This document shows, in pieces, positions 24,146 to 34,864 of a stretch of DNA of 64,000 nt. Made by a program: the position numbers and the translations under genes. The notes below the pieces were generated by a model, which was not told where the DNA came from, ran no database searches, and saw only the letters and a list, made by a program, of their open reading frames with translations. The number at the start of each line of letters is the position of its first letter. Position 1 is the first letter of the stretch. The DNA comes from Omphalotus guepiniiformis (taxonomy: Eukaryota > Basidiomycota > Agaricomycetes > Agaricales > Omphalotaceae), in assembly GCA_028554645.1 (NCBI GenBank), contig JAQOOI010000076.1:868001-932000 (forward strand). Reading direction: 5' to 3'.

Positions 24146-24419
24146 CTTTGTGAGGTGATCAGCGAACTGGCAAAGAAGCAATAAGAGATAGGACTGACCG
24201 AGTGGCTTATTGATATACGAAGGGCAAGAAACGGAGAGCTTACCAGAAATGGAGAACGTGACCTGGCAGCTTTAGGGCAGGCTCCGGCGAACTTCGCCAA
24301 AATCACATCAGTCCCCCGTCCTGACCCCCCGTTCTCAGACTTGAACTCGAACCACACCCTCTACACTCTCTTTCTTGCTTTCCTCTTCCTCTTCCGCTGT
24401 CGCTCCTATATTTTAAATT
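24146..24419. promoter_or_regulatory. Divergent promoter, NDUFB3-like gene / TOP1
   Basis: About 275 bases between the two start codons. A C/T-rich tract lies just upstream of the TOP1 ATG (24355-24410), as is common in fungal promoters of well-expressed genes. Confidence 0.45.
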
Positions 24420-27400
24420 ATGTCTAGCGGCTCTGGCGCCTCGTCGGACGACGACCGTCCTCTGGGAGCAACTACCGTTCTCAACGGCGCTAATTCCAAC
24501 GGCCATTCGAATGGCACAGTGAATGGAGCGTCGCGCGACTCGCCGATGAGCGAGGATGACAATCTGCCACTGGTGAGTGCGTTCTTAATGATTGCTTAGG
24601 GTATCTATAACTTAACTTTCACGATTTTGTGTTTACTTGTCACTTTTTTTAGTCCCAGGCCGTGGTTCCTCCGCGTAGAAATCTCAAGCGGAAGAAAGCT
24701 ATTGCCGCAGAATCTTCCAGTGAAGACGACACACCTCTTGCGTCTTCACCTGCAAAACAAACGTCCTCTGCAGCACTACCCATGTCCGGTGCCGCTGGGG
24801 CTACTACAGGCCCTGCTTCGTTGGCTCAAATCAAACGCTCCGCCGCGAAAGCGGAGAGCCAAGCGAGCGACAGCGGAGAGGGCGCGAGAAAGAAGCCGGC
24901 TAGAAAGAAACCCGCTACAAAGAGGGTCAAGAAGGAGGAATCGGAATCTGACGATGAGCCGCCTGCACCAAAGCAGTCTGCGGCTCGGAAGAGGAAGGTG
25001 AAGGCGGAAAGCGATGCGGAATCCTCTTCGGAGGATGACGAGCCCGTGGCCAAAAGAGTCGCCACGAAGAAGGCACCGCCAAAGAAGGCGAAGAAGGAGG
25101 AGGAAACGCCAGAGCCATCCCAATCGAGACGAAGAGCAAAGAAGAAGGAAGAGGAGGAAACAGAGGCAGGGTCCCCCAGCAAAGGGAAGGCCAAGAAGAA
25201 AAAAGCGGACGAGGAGGACGAAGAAATCTATAGATGGTGGGATGCCAGGCCTCACGAAGATGGCTCTATCAAATGGCAGACTCTGGAACATAATGGTGTT
25301 ATATTTCCACCACCATACGAACCTCTTCCTTCTAATGTCAAGATGAAGTACGAAGGTATGGCGCTGCGACCCGTCTGCGTACTGTGATGGACTCATCATT
25401 TGCACGCTGTCACAGGTAGAGAAGTCAACCTTCCACCCGAGTCAGAGGAGGTTGCCGGATTTTACGCCGCCCTTATTGAGACGGACCATGCTCAAGATGC
25501 GACCTTCAACAAGAACTTTTTCACAGACTGGAAGTCTGTGTTGAAGGCGCACCCTCCGGTAAGTCTCGTTCGTTTTTTTACGAATGATGTTCTCAATTTC
25601 AAGTAGCGAGACGGCACCAAAATCGCTGAATTTGAGAAATGCGATTTTCGGCCCATGTTCGAATACTTCGAAGCGGAGAAGGCGAAGAAGAAAGCGATGA
25701 CGGCTAAAGAGAAGAAAGAGGCCAAGAAAGCGAAGGAAGAGATGGAGGCTAAATACATGACCTGCCTCTTAGATGGACGCAAGGAGAAGGTTGGCAACTT
25801 CAGGGTCGAACCTCCAGGTCTCTTTCGAGGTCGTGGTGAGCATCCAAAGAAAGGCTCGTTGAAGGTAATGCTACCTATACGTTACATGTATAGTCTCCCT
25901 CAGCTGACAATTTGTTGTTCAGCTGCGGGTGAGGCCCGAGGACATTACCCTAAATATTGGCAAGGGTGCTCCTATCCCTGTCCCCAACATGCCGGGTAAA
26001 TGGAAATCGATTCAGCACGATAATACTGTTACGTGGCTGGCTACATGGACTGAGAACATTAACCAGAACCATAAGTATGTATTTTTGGCTGCGGGCAGCT
26101 CTCTAAAGGGCCAGAGCGACATGATGAAATTTGAGAAGGCCCGAGAACTGAAGGTAATGTGCTAAGGGAGATAGTGGTATCTAATTACTGACGCCCACCT
26201 CTCAGAAACACGTTGACCGCATCCGGGAAAATTATACACTTGATTTGCGCTCCAAAGTCATGGCTGAGCGCCAGCGAGCGACTGCGATGTATTTTATCGA
26301 CAAGTTGGCACTTCGTGCGGGTAACGAGAAGGGCGAAGATGAGGCTGATACTGTCGGTTGTTGTTCGCTGCGCTGTGAACACGTCACCCTTGAGCCTCCA
26401 AACTTTGTCGTCTTCGACTTCTTGGGAAAGGATTCAATCAGGTACTACAATCGAGTCGCAATCGACGCTCAAGTATTCAAGAATATTCGCATCTTTAAAG
26501 AGAACAAGAATGATGATGATAGTCTTTTCGATCGTGTCACGGTACGAGTCTCCTGATTTCAGGATTGCTGGGTCGTTGATGGGCACTCTGTTCATTCTCT
26601 AGACGACTTCACTGAACAAGCACCTAACGTCAGAGATGAAGGGCCTTACTGCCAAGGTATTCCGTACCTATAATGCATCCTTCACTTTCCAGCGTCTGCT
26701 GGATGAGAACGCTTTGGAGGGGGCTACTTTGCAAGAAAAACTCAATGCGTACAACAAAGCCAATCGACTGGTGGCTATTCTTTGCAACCATCAAAGAAGT
26801 ATTCCCAAGACTCATGACCAGTCGATGGAGAAAATGCGATTCAAGGTATTGGCTGCTCTTTTTTGTTGCCTGCTTGGCTCACGGAGCCTCATTCCAGTAC
26901 AAAGGTCTGAAATATGATCGCATGAAACTCCGCCATGCCCTGTTTGCCATGGACTCGAAGTACAAGAAGCAAGCAAAGTACAAAGATGATGAGTCGGAGA
27001 TAGACGATGATTTTGTTGTTGAGTACGAAGAACAGCTGGAAGCCAAGGAGATTGAGAAGGCTGAGAAGAAGTTTGCTAAAGACAACGAGAAAGCGGTTGA
27101 AGATGGTGTGAAGCCGCAGCCTGAGTCTATGCTCAAAGATAAGATAGAGCTCATCAAAGAGGAGTTCGAGAAACTGGCGAACGAACGCGGGACCGGCAAG
27201 GCGACTTTGAAAGGCAACAAGAGTACAGAGAAAATCATGGAGGGCATTGACAAATTGACAGACAGGATAAAAACCTTCAAGCTGCAAATGGTGGATCGGG
27301 ATGAAGGCAAGGAAGTCGCACTTGGTACGAGGTAAGCCATCACTTCACGCTGCACATTCTACTGGTTGAAAAAACTATACACAGTAAAATCAACTATCTG

Positions 27401-27629
27401 GATCCTCGGTAAGGCCTCTCTCGACCCTGTCAAGCATAAATGGTTATTCACTTCGAGCATCAAGTATTACCGCTGCGTGGTGTAAAATTCATGACGTCCC
27501 GATAGAGAAGCTTTTCTCAAAGACGCTCCAGGTCAAATGTATGTGCTTCGTATCTTGGTGAGGATCCCGCTAATGCACTACACGGCAGTTCCTTGGGCTA
27601 TGGAGGTCGATACTGAATGGAAATTCTAA
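24420..27629 (+). CDS. TOP1: DNA topoisomerase I (type IB)
   Basis: Nuclear enzyme that relaxes supercoils through a 3'-phosphotyrosine intermediate. The start at 24420 gives [20 protein letters not shown]; a Lys/Glu/Ser-rich linker with nuclear-localisation-like clusters runs to about residue 280. The core begins [20 protein letters not shown], and includes [29 protein letters not shown] and [20 protein letters not shown]. Spliced terminal exons give [10 protein letters not shown] with the catalytic Tyr, then [17 protein letters not shown] and [12 protein letters not shown] at the stop 27627-27629. Rebuilding the last four exons with GT-AG introns restores the conserved C-terminus exactly. 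About ten exons. No missing key residue seen. Confidence 0.96.
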
Positions 27630-27883
27630 AATCATTTGTAATATTCTCGCATCACATCAATGGGCAAGGACGATTTAGCGTTACATTTGTTCTCCCATAG
27701 CATTCATGGCTCAGCGCACATCTCATTTTTTAGTTATTACTAGATGCATATTCGGACTAGGTAAAAATGTATCCACTATACTATATTGTTTGGCGACAGT
27801 GTCACGTTGTAAACACGTCTCAGTCTGAATACGCGTTAGCTGAGAAAATCACATGAACAAGCTTTCTTCACCAACACATCATC

Positions 27884-29961
27884 ATGAGCTCTAAAAGTCG
27901 CTTCGCTTCAAACACAATGTTCGCTGCTCTGGCTGTCGAGTCCGAAGGCGAAGAGAGTGAGGAGGAGCAAGTCACTGAGCCCGAGGCTGAGTCTACAACT
28001 TCAAGGTTCGTATATCCTTCAGTCCTTATCCACAAATGACGCAGTAAACTTGGTTCCATGTAGCTCAACAGCAGAACCGCCCGCACCTTCAATTAAAATG
28101 ACCAAGACTGCAATGAAGAAAGCAGCCAGAGCAGCCCGTCTCGAGAGACAGCAGCAGCAAGCTAAAACTCAGACTACCACAAATGGCATCTCCGCCTCCG
28201 ACTCGGTTCCGAGCGTGCCAAATGGTGGCTCGGCGTCAGCTGTATCTCAGCCACAAACTACATTAGACGTGGAGCCTATTCCCAGTCTTACTACCGAGTC
28301 CCCAACAATTGCTGCAGCAGAACCTGTACAGCTTGGCCCACCAACCACACAACCATCAGAGCCTCCACAACCCCTAAAACCAGAGACGTTCGCTCCCCCA
28401 CCCTCAGATAAGCCCCCAAAGGAGGCTTCTTCTCCATCAGAGATGCCCACAAAGGAGGCTCCTCCTGCTACTCAACCGGACCCCGAAAGCGTCAAGAAAC
28501 GACAGAACGCCGTGACACGAACATTATGGACTTTTATCATGATTGGTGGTTTCATTGGTGAGCTAAATTTCTTCGTGTTATCGTCTTTTCTCATGATATC
28601 TTCTAGGACTATTATTGATGGGACACGCCTATATGGTTCTACTTGTCATGCTTTGCCAGACACTTGTATATCGAGAAGTAACTAGGCTATTTTCTTTGAA
28701 ATCTGCAACACCCGAGTCAAGAGATGCCGAGGATCAACGTGGGAAAGATCCCTGGAGTAAAACCCTGAATTGGTACTTTTTCGCTGTCACGAACTACTTT
28801 TTGTACGGGGAGAGTATCATCTACTATTTCAAGGTGATTCTGTTCTTATTTTCTCGTTTGAGCACTCACTGAATGCTTTCCTCAGCATGTAGTCTTTTCC
28901 GACGCCCAGATGTTGCTATTTGCGACGAATCATAGATTGATCAGCTTCACGCTCTATACAATTGGTTTGATGGGCTTCGTTCTTTCCCTCAAAAAAGGTT
29001 ACTTGAAACAGCAGTTCGGTTTGTTCTGCTGGGTCCATATGAGCCTATTGCTCATCGTTGTCTCGAGGTAAGCTGCTGCGCTATCTTGTTTCCGTAACTA
29101 TTGAGCAACGCCTATGTGAAGTCACTTCATCGTAAACAACATCCTTGAAGGCCTCATTTGGTTCTGGGTTCCTGCTTCGTTGGTCATTTGTAACGACGTG
29201 TTCGCCTATGTTTGGGGAATTACAATCGGGCGCACACCTCTCATCAAGTTGTCTCCGAAGAAGACTGTGGAGGGGTTCATTGGGGCCTTTGGAAGTACTG
29301 TGCTTTTCAGCTTGCTTTGGGGCACCTATTTCATGCGTTTCAATTATATGATCTGTCCTGTACATGATCTAGGCGTCAGTGCATGGAGCTCTGTCGATTG
29401 TGTCCCCAATCCAGTCTTTGTCTGGAGAGACTGGCAAATATGGGCTCCTCTTGCCGCTATGCTTTCAGCCCTAGTGAGTTGATTCGCTTCTCAGCAGTGC
29501 GTATGGGCGTGCTATAGTGACCTAATCCTATAGTTCGGACGCCCGATCACGACGATACCATACCTCCCATATCAATTGCATCTACTCTTTATGTCTTGCT
29601 TTGCTTCTCTTGTCGCTCCGTTCGGGGGCTTCTTCGCGTCTGGGTTCAAGCGTGCATTCAATATCAAGGATTTCGGTCACAGCATCCCAGGACATGGAGG
29701 CATGACAGATCGGATGGACTGCCAGTAAGGGTTTTGCATAATTCTATTGTCACTGAAGTTCTTCTGATTCGTATTGTTAGGTTCTTGATGGGTGTCTTTA
29801 CCTATGTCTACCATAGTAGCCTTATTCGCCAGCATAACGTCACTGTCGGCTCCATCTTACAAACAATTGTCAGTGGACTAACGATTGATGAGCAACTCGA
29901 ATTGGTTGCAGACTTGCACAAGTACTTGGAGGGCATTGGGGCCCATATACCCTGTAATTAG
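27884..29961 (+). CDS. CDS1: Phosphatidate cytidylyltransferase (CDP-diacylglycerol synthase)
   Basis: ER membrane enzyme making CDP-diacylglycerol from phosphatidic acid and CTP, the branch point to phosphatidylinositol and phosphatidylserine. The start at 27884 ([20 protein letters not shown]) opens a long hydrophilic Pro/Ser/Ala-rich N-terminus; the catalytic part starts near [16 protein letters not shown]. Several transmembrane stretches follow. The family signature is split by an intron: [20 protein letters not shown] followed by GMTDRMDCQ, with acidic metal ligands. The chain ends [16 protein letters not shown] at 29961. About seven exons. The disordered N-terminus is longer than in yeast Cds1, as usual in basidiomycetes. 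Confidence 0.95.
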
Positions 29962-30090
29962 GGTGGATACAAATGATTCTTGCTATTGCTTACACCTCGT
30001 ACCAAAATATTTCAAGATTGCATCTAATAGTGACATCCTCGCCTGGATTATAATCATCGGGGGACCTCCAATTGAAGTAGGATTAAATTG

Positions 30091-31674
30091 TTACATCACC
30101 GTCCATTTACATAGTCCACCGAATGCCATGGCTTTTCGCCCATTAGCTTCATTGAACCCTCGTACTCCTAAACCCTTTGCGTCCTGGCCATTGACATGAG
30201 TGACATAATACAAAGACAGGTCCCCGCTGACCCGCGGGATATATATGTTCGCGCTCCAACCTCCTTCAGCATTCACCACCATTGGAATCCTAGTCTCATC
30301 GGGTAGACTCAGGAAGTACACATAATTATCTTCTTCTCCTCTGGACATATGTTCACAGACTTTGAAGATCGTAAATTCAATTCGCGTGCCCGCTTGAACG
30401 TACTTCGTGCTGGGTTGTACATAGTAAGGACTCAGATCATGATCGTAAAAGCTGGAGAAAATAGTGGGGCTCTCGGGTTCCATGATGTACTCTTCCCATG
30501 AAATTGGACCACCTTCTTCCTCAGAAATAAGTTGATAGGATGGGTCTTCTGGGAAATGGCGTTTCCCAAAATCGGCATTAGATGAAGAGAACCATAAAGG
30601 TGCAAATCGCTTCGTGTACGTTGCGCCGTTAAGCGCGCCTGCTCCCCAACAGCTATCGATGAGTCTCCACTCGCCGTCCATAAGGACACAATTCCAAGCG
30701 TGATTTCCTTGATATTGAGGAACAGGTGCACCAGGCTCAACGGCTACATATCCGAAGCCTTTACCGTGCCCTGTCACTTTCATAGCTTGCAGACCAGCGC
30801 GTTCAGCTAGGTACGTAAAGAGTCCGGCATAGCCGTCGCACACTGCGAGACCAGATTGCAGTGTCGAGTCCGGGCTAGCGGGTTTGAGATTGCCAGAAAA
30901 GAATGAGTCGGCATCGTATGCGATGTTGTGATGAAGCCAGACGAAGATACATCTACATTTTTCAGTCTCAGAATAATTAGGGATGTGAGATAATACGCTT
31001 TGATTACGGGAATTGAGTGAAGGTCGTACCTCAGACTGCCAGGGTGCTGTCAGATCATATGCAAGCTGATCCAGCGATGTCGCCGTATGACGAGGGAACT
31101 GAGCGGCGTGCTCATCGACAACAGAAAAGTCATGGCACTTGATGCATGACTCATACTCCTGGTCTCCTTCAACCAGTGGGTATTCAGGTTCAGGCTCTGG
31201 CTCTGGCTCTGGCTCTGGAAGAGGGGTTGGGAGAGAAATCGGTTTGGGAGGCAGACGTCTGCCTGGGAGGGCTGGGGGAGGCGGTGGCACGGCACGTTTG
31301 GGAGAAACAGGAGCAGGAGGTGAGACAGGGATTGGAGGTGGCTTACGACTCAACGCCTTCACGTACTCTTGTCCTCTGCTCAGGATTTCTTCCTCTGTCG
31401 GCCCTCTTGAATTCGAGCGAGCTGCAACTGGCCGCTGTCGACGTGCTGGCGGTGGAGGTGGCGGCGGCGGCACCGTCTCTGGCTCTTCTATTTTTTCAAC
31501 CTCCTGTGCTCGCTGATTCAAAGGGTTTCTGCCAACCTGATTCAGCTGTAAGCTAGCAATCCGGGCAGCGATGCCCATGGGCTTCTCGACCATTTCGTGC
31601 TCAGTTTTCGTAGCATAGTTGCTGCTCGCACGACGAGGTGGCGGTGGCGGAGGCACACCTCTGACCAAGGACAT
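30091..31674 (-). CDS. Transglutaminase-like domain protein, Cyk3 type
   Basis: Single-exon protein of 527 residues. The N-terminal third is Pro-rich with runs of PPPPPP and EPEPEPEPEPE, which suggests SH3 or profilin partners. A transglutaminase-like core follows with a complete triad: Cys about 279 (SGLAVCDGYAGLF), His about 325 (YQGNHAWNCV), Asp about 340 (EWRLIDSCWGAG). Fungal relatives include Cyk3, which acts at the septum in cytokinesis, usually through a catalytically dead domain and an SH3 domain. Here the triad looks intact and no SH3 domain is present in the exon or just upstream. Start taken at the first ATG, 31674. Role in cytokinesis is inference from family only. Confidence 0.78.
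   Translation of the reverse strand: MSLVRGVPPPPPPRRASSNYATKTEHEMVEKPMGIAARIASLQLNQVGRNPLNQRAQEVEKIEEPETVPPPPPPPPARRQRPVAARSNSRGPTEEEILSRGQEYVKALSRKPPPIPVSPPAPVSPKRAVPPPPPALPGRRLPPKPISLPTPLPEPEPEPEPEPEYPLVEGDQEYESCIKCHDFSVVDEHAAQFPRHTATSLDQLAYDLTAPWQSEVRPSLNSRNQSVLSHIPNYSETEKCRCIFVWLHHNIAYDADSFFSGNLKPASPDSTLQSGLAVCDGYAGLFTYLAERAGLQAMKVTGHGKGFGYVAVEPGAPVPQYQGNHAWNCVLMDGEWRLIDSCWGAGALNGATYTKRFAPLWFSSSNADFGKRHFPEDPSYQLISEEEGGPISWEEYIMEPESPTIFSSFYDHDLSPYYVQPSTKYVQAGTRIEFTIFKVCEHMSRGEEDNYVYFLSLPDETRIPMVVNAEGGWSANIYIPRVSGDLSLYYVTHVNGQDAKGLGVRGFNEANGRKAMAFGGLCKWTVM
31193..31218. repeat. Hexanucleotide repeat coding for Glu-Pro
   Basis: The unit GGCTCT occurs four times in a row plus a partial unit. 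On the coding (minus) strand it encodes alternating Pro and Glu in the transglutaminase-like protein. Such tracts tend to vary in length between strains. Confidence 0.85.
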
Positions 31675-32000
31675 CAGCTTCAAGGTGATAATTCATTGAA
31701 AGACATGTAATTCGACCTCATTTTATCCATTTGGGTTTCAATTGTGACCGGGGCGATGCCTGTCAAAACACGGGGTGTTGCTACTGACATTTACAACGCA
31801 TCCCATTGGCTCAGCCGCCTTGACGACACTCACCAGTTCAGAACGTTCACAACTCATCAATCGACTCACAATCCATGCAAGGGGCATGACATGGCTGATA
31901 GTTCAGAGGGGGAAGCATAGACAGAGGCAATACAGCATGTTCATATGTATGAAGGGTGGCAAGAAAAACAGATAATCCCCTTACAAAGAAAAAAAGAAAT
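31675..32000. other. Intergenic region upstream of the Cyk3-like gene
   Basis: 326 bases with the promoter of the Cyk3-like gene and the 3' UTR of the ribosomal protein gene. An A-rich stretch follows the S23 stop near 31965-32000. No SH3-like coding sequence or other gene is visible. Confidence 0.5.
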
Positions 32001-32700
32001 TTATGATCGTGGCTTCTCCTGCAGATGGAAAGGCAATGGCAATGCAGACATCAGTATTCCATGAGAGAAAGGCCAAAAAAAAAAAACACAGACCTTCTTC
32101 TCCTTCCAGAGTGCAAGCAGACCGACGCCGGAGACCTTTACAATCTTGAAACGTACTCCAGGAATATCACCCTTTGCCTTACCACGACGACCGAAACCAG
32201 AGATAAGAACTTCGTCGTTCTCATCTACAAAGTTTAGGCAACCGTCGTTCTGTGAGAAAAAAACGTTGGATGAGCTGGAGCTCGATACGAGCACAAAGAA
32301 AGAAACGCACGGGAACGAAAGCAGTGACTTTCTTTCCATTCTTAATCAACTGCACCCTAACACATTTTCGGATGGCAGAGTTGGGCTGCTTGGCTTCAAC
32401 GCCAACCTTCTCCAGCACGATTCCCTTAGCGTGAGACGACCCTCCAGTGGGCGAAGTCTTGTAAATGTTTCCGAGAGCTCGTTTTTTATAGGCTTTATCC
32501 GCCTGTTTATTGAGAGAAAAGTGTCAGAAAATGCCAGGACAAGATATAACTGATAAGACAGTACCCAGCGGTTTTCCCGTCGGTCGTTGCGTAGTTTACG
32601 CGCGGCTTGAAGTCCTCGAGGTTTGTTTGCTGTAGAGAAATAAAAAAACAATGGTCAATGAATGGAGAACATGGAGCAATGGAATCAACGAACAGCCCAT
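32001..32700 (-). CDS. RPS23: 40S ribosomal protein S23 (uS12)
   Basis: Decoding-centre protein of the small cytosolic subunit. Exons give [21 protein letters not shown], then [60 protein letters not shown] and [14 protein letters not shown], essentially identical to other eukaryotes. The PNSA loop whose Pro is hydroxylated is present. I propose a 7-base first exon at 32694-32700 (ATGGGCT) spliced with a GTTCGT donor to give MGSNKPRG; this tiny exon is the least certain part. About five exons. A run of 12 A (plus strand, 32075-32086) lies in the last intron as its T-rich tract. Confidence 0.93.
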
Positions 32701-32969
32701 GCTTGCGGTCGAGGTCGATGAGATACGTGCTAACGGTAGCCTCGAACGCCGCTCTTACCCGAAACCTTATCCACAAAAACTGGCAGTGGTTCAATCTCCG
32801 CTTCGAACCCAGTCGGCCTCCGTCAGTAACTAGTCAGGTGACTGAGACGCGTCTCAAATCCGCGATTCCGCCGCGCAGCACACAGTTCACTTGTGACTCG
32901 CTGTCAGGCAGTTTCTCATGAAATGGTTTTGAGAAATTCACAGCTACTTCTTTCTTATCTTCAACAGTC
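32701..32969. promoter_or_regulatory. Divergent promoter, RPS23 / alpha-beta hydrolase
   Basis: 269 bases between the proposed start codons. Strong ribosomal-protein expression could influence the neighbour. No specific motif identified with confidence. Confidence 0.4.
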
Positions 32970-34679
32970 ATGGCTCCTCAAATACAGTACTACCACCATG
33001 GACGATTCAGCGTCCAAGGAGGGGTGCTCCCTGACGCGATAACCGCTTATTGTACTTACGGTGATCCCAAGAACCCCTGCATTGTCTTTCCCACCTGCTA
33101 CGGGGGCAAACTTGACAGTATGTCTTACGATCCTTCCGTATCCTCTCTCTTAGTCTTGGCTTCGAGACACGGGTTTACTAGGCCAGGAATACATGGTCGG
33201 AGAGGAAAAGGTTTGGCAGAACCCGTGAATTTCGCCAGAAAGTCGGCAATAAACATGCATACTCCCCTGTAGGTGCTGAATCCAAACCAATACTACATTG
33301 TGACGTTTGCATTGTTTTCAAACGGCGAAGTAAGTCCTATTGTATAGTTATGGACTATCTACCCCTGACCATTAGCTATCAGTCTTCTTCCCCTTCGAAT
33401 ACCGTAAGTCTTGCCCTCTTCTTTCATGATGATTCTCATTTAATGGCGCAATCTGTAGCCTGCGCCCTACAATGGACCTTATTTTCCATCAGTCTCCTAT
33501 GAGGATAACATGTGAGCTCATGTGAAATGCCTACTATGTAAGTAAACATCAACTGATCACGCCTACAAACGCATACTTTGTTCAGTCGTGCACAATATGC
33601 TATTCTTACCAAGGTGCTGGGTATTAAAGAAGTGTTCTGTGTTATCGGATTTTCCATGGGTGCCCAACAGGTAAAATCACACCTTTGAGATTAATGATAA
33701 ATTCTCTTCACGTCCAAGCAGGCCTACTACTGGCCTGTCGTCTATCCGGGCTTCGTTCAAAGGTTCGCAGCTCCTAATTAATTGTATCTATGTGCAACTC
33801 ATTGTTATGCCAGATTTATCTCAGTTTGTGGTTCTGCGCGCACGAGCCCACATAACCAATGGTAAGGAACAGCGATGTAATCTTTCGAATGATGTTTGAC
33901 AAATGGGACATAACCAATGCTTCTTAGAAGGCCCCAAGGCGGCATTAGTAGCATCGAAGGATTATGAGGGCGGTCATTACAAGGCCGTGCCTCAGCTTGG
34001 AATTCGTGCATTCGGACGTGTGTATAGCGCGTGGGCGTATGGCCAAACCGTAAATGTCTTCTCTCAACATTCCATGCTATCGGCGGGGGCACTCAGTTTG
34101 ATATTCATTTAGTGGTTCCGCCAACACCAATACCTCCATAATGGACTGTATGTCTTTTCTGACCCGCGCATCCGTTGACACTAACGTACACATTCTCGTT
34201 TAGCTATTCTAATCTCAATACTTTCTTGCGCGAAGAATGGGAGCTAGGGTTCCTCCAGGGCTGGGATGCAAATGACTTACTCATCTTACTGGAGACCTGG
34301 CAGACAGGCGATGTTTCCAAGGTCCGCGATGGCGGAGATCTAGAGAAGTGTTTGGAGTCTATCACTGCGAAAGGCCTTATCATGCCATGCAAAACGGACT
34401 TGTACTTTCCGGTGAGGTCCCGCGCACTCACAGCCGCGTCAAGACTAATAAGTCGTTTCTGATTCTAGCCGGAGGACAGCGAAATTGAAGTCAAATATAT
34501 GAAAGGCAAAGGCACGCTTGTCGTAATCGACTCGGTATGGGGTCATATGGGTAAGACAGTGGCTTGCTAGTGCCACTAAAACATACTAATCCAGGCAATT
34601 TAAACCAGCTGGAGGTGGCTCTAATACGACGGATGATGAGTTTGTCCAATCTGAAGTGAAGAAATTCCTAGAGGAATGA
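32970..34679 (+). CDS. Alpha/beta hydrolase of the homoserine O-acetyltransferase family
   Basis: Alpha/beta-hydrolase fold enzyme related to homoserine acetyltransferases (Met2/MetX). Rebuilt exons read MAPQIQYYHHGRFSVQGGVL, NQYYIVTFALFSNGE, SSPSNTPAPYNGPYFPSVSY and RAQYAILTKVLGIKEV. The nucleophile Ser lies in VIGFSMGAQQAYYWP, the acid in MPCKTDLYFPPEDSE and the base His in SVWGHMAGG. Stop at 34677-34679. It is shorter than true Met2 and belongs to a fungal subgroup with this signature whose substrate is often not established, so I do not assign methionine synthesis. About ten small exons. Confidence 0.85.
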
Positions 34680-34864
34680 TGTATTCTTAGTGTGTTTATT
34701 CTGTATGATTACTGTACAAATATGTATAACAGATGTTCAACGTTCAACATCCATGAAAACCATTTTTGGAGTTCACCTTCTGTAGCTGGGTGCTATAGCC
34801 CCACCCAAACTGTGCAAGCAGCCAGCGGCGGTAACCGCAACTCATGATCATGTGATCACGTTTC

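Noticed and set aside
24776..25405. Minus-strand open frame of 209 codons rich in Leu, Phe and Arg
   Set aside because: It is the antisense image of the Lys/Glu/Ser-rich TOP1 linker; the composition explains the lack of stops.
31139..31556. Two plus-strand Gly-rich open frames
   Set aside because: They are antisense to the Pro/Glu-rich region of the Cyk3-like protein; low-complexity DNA keeps several frames open.
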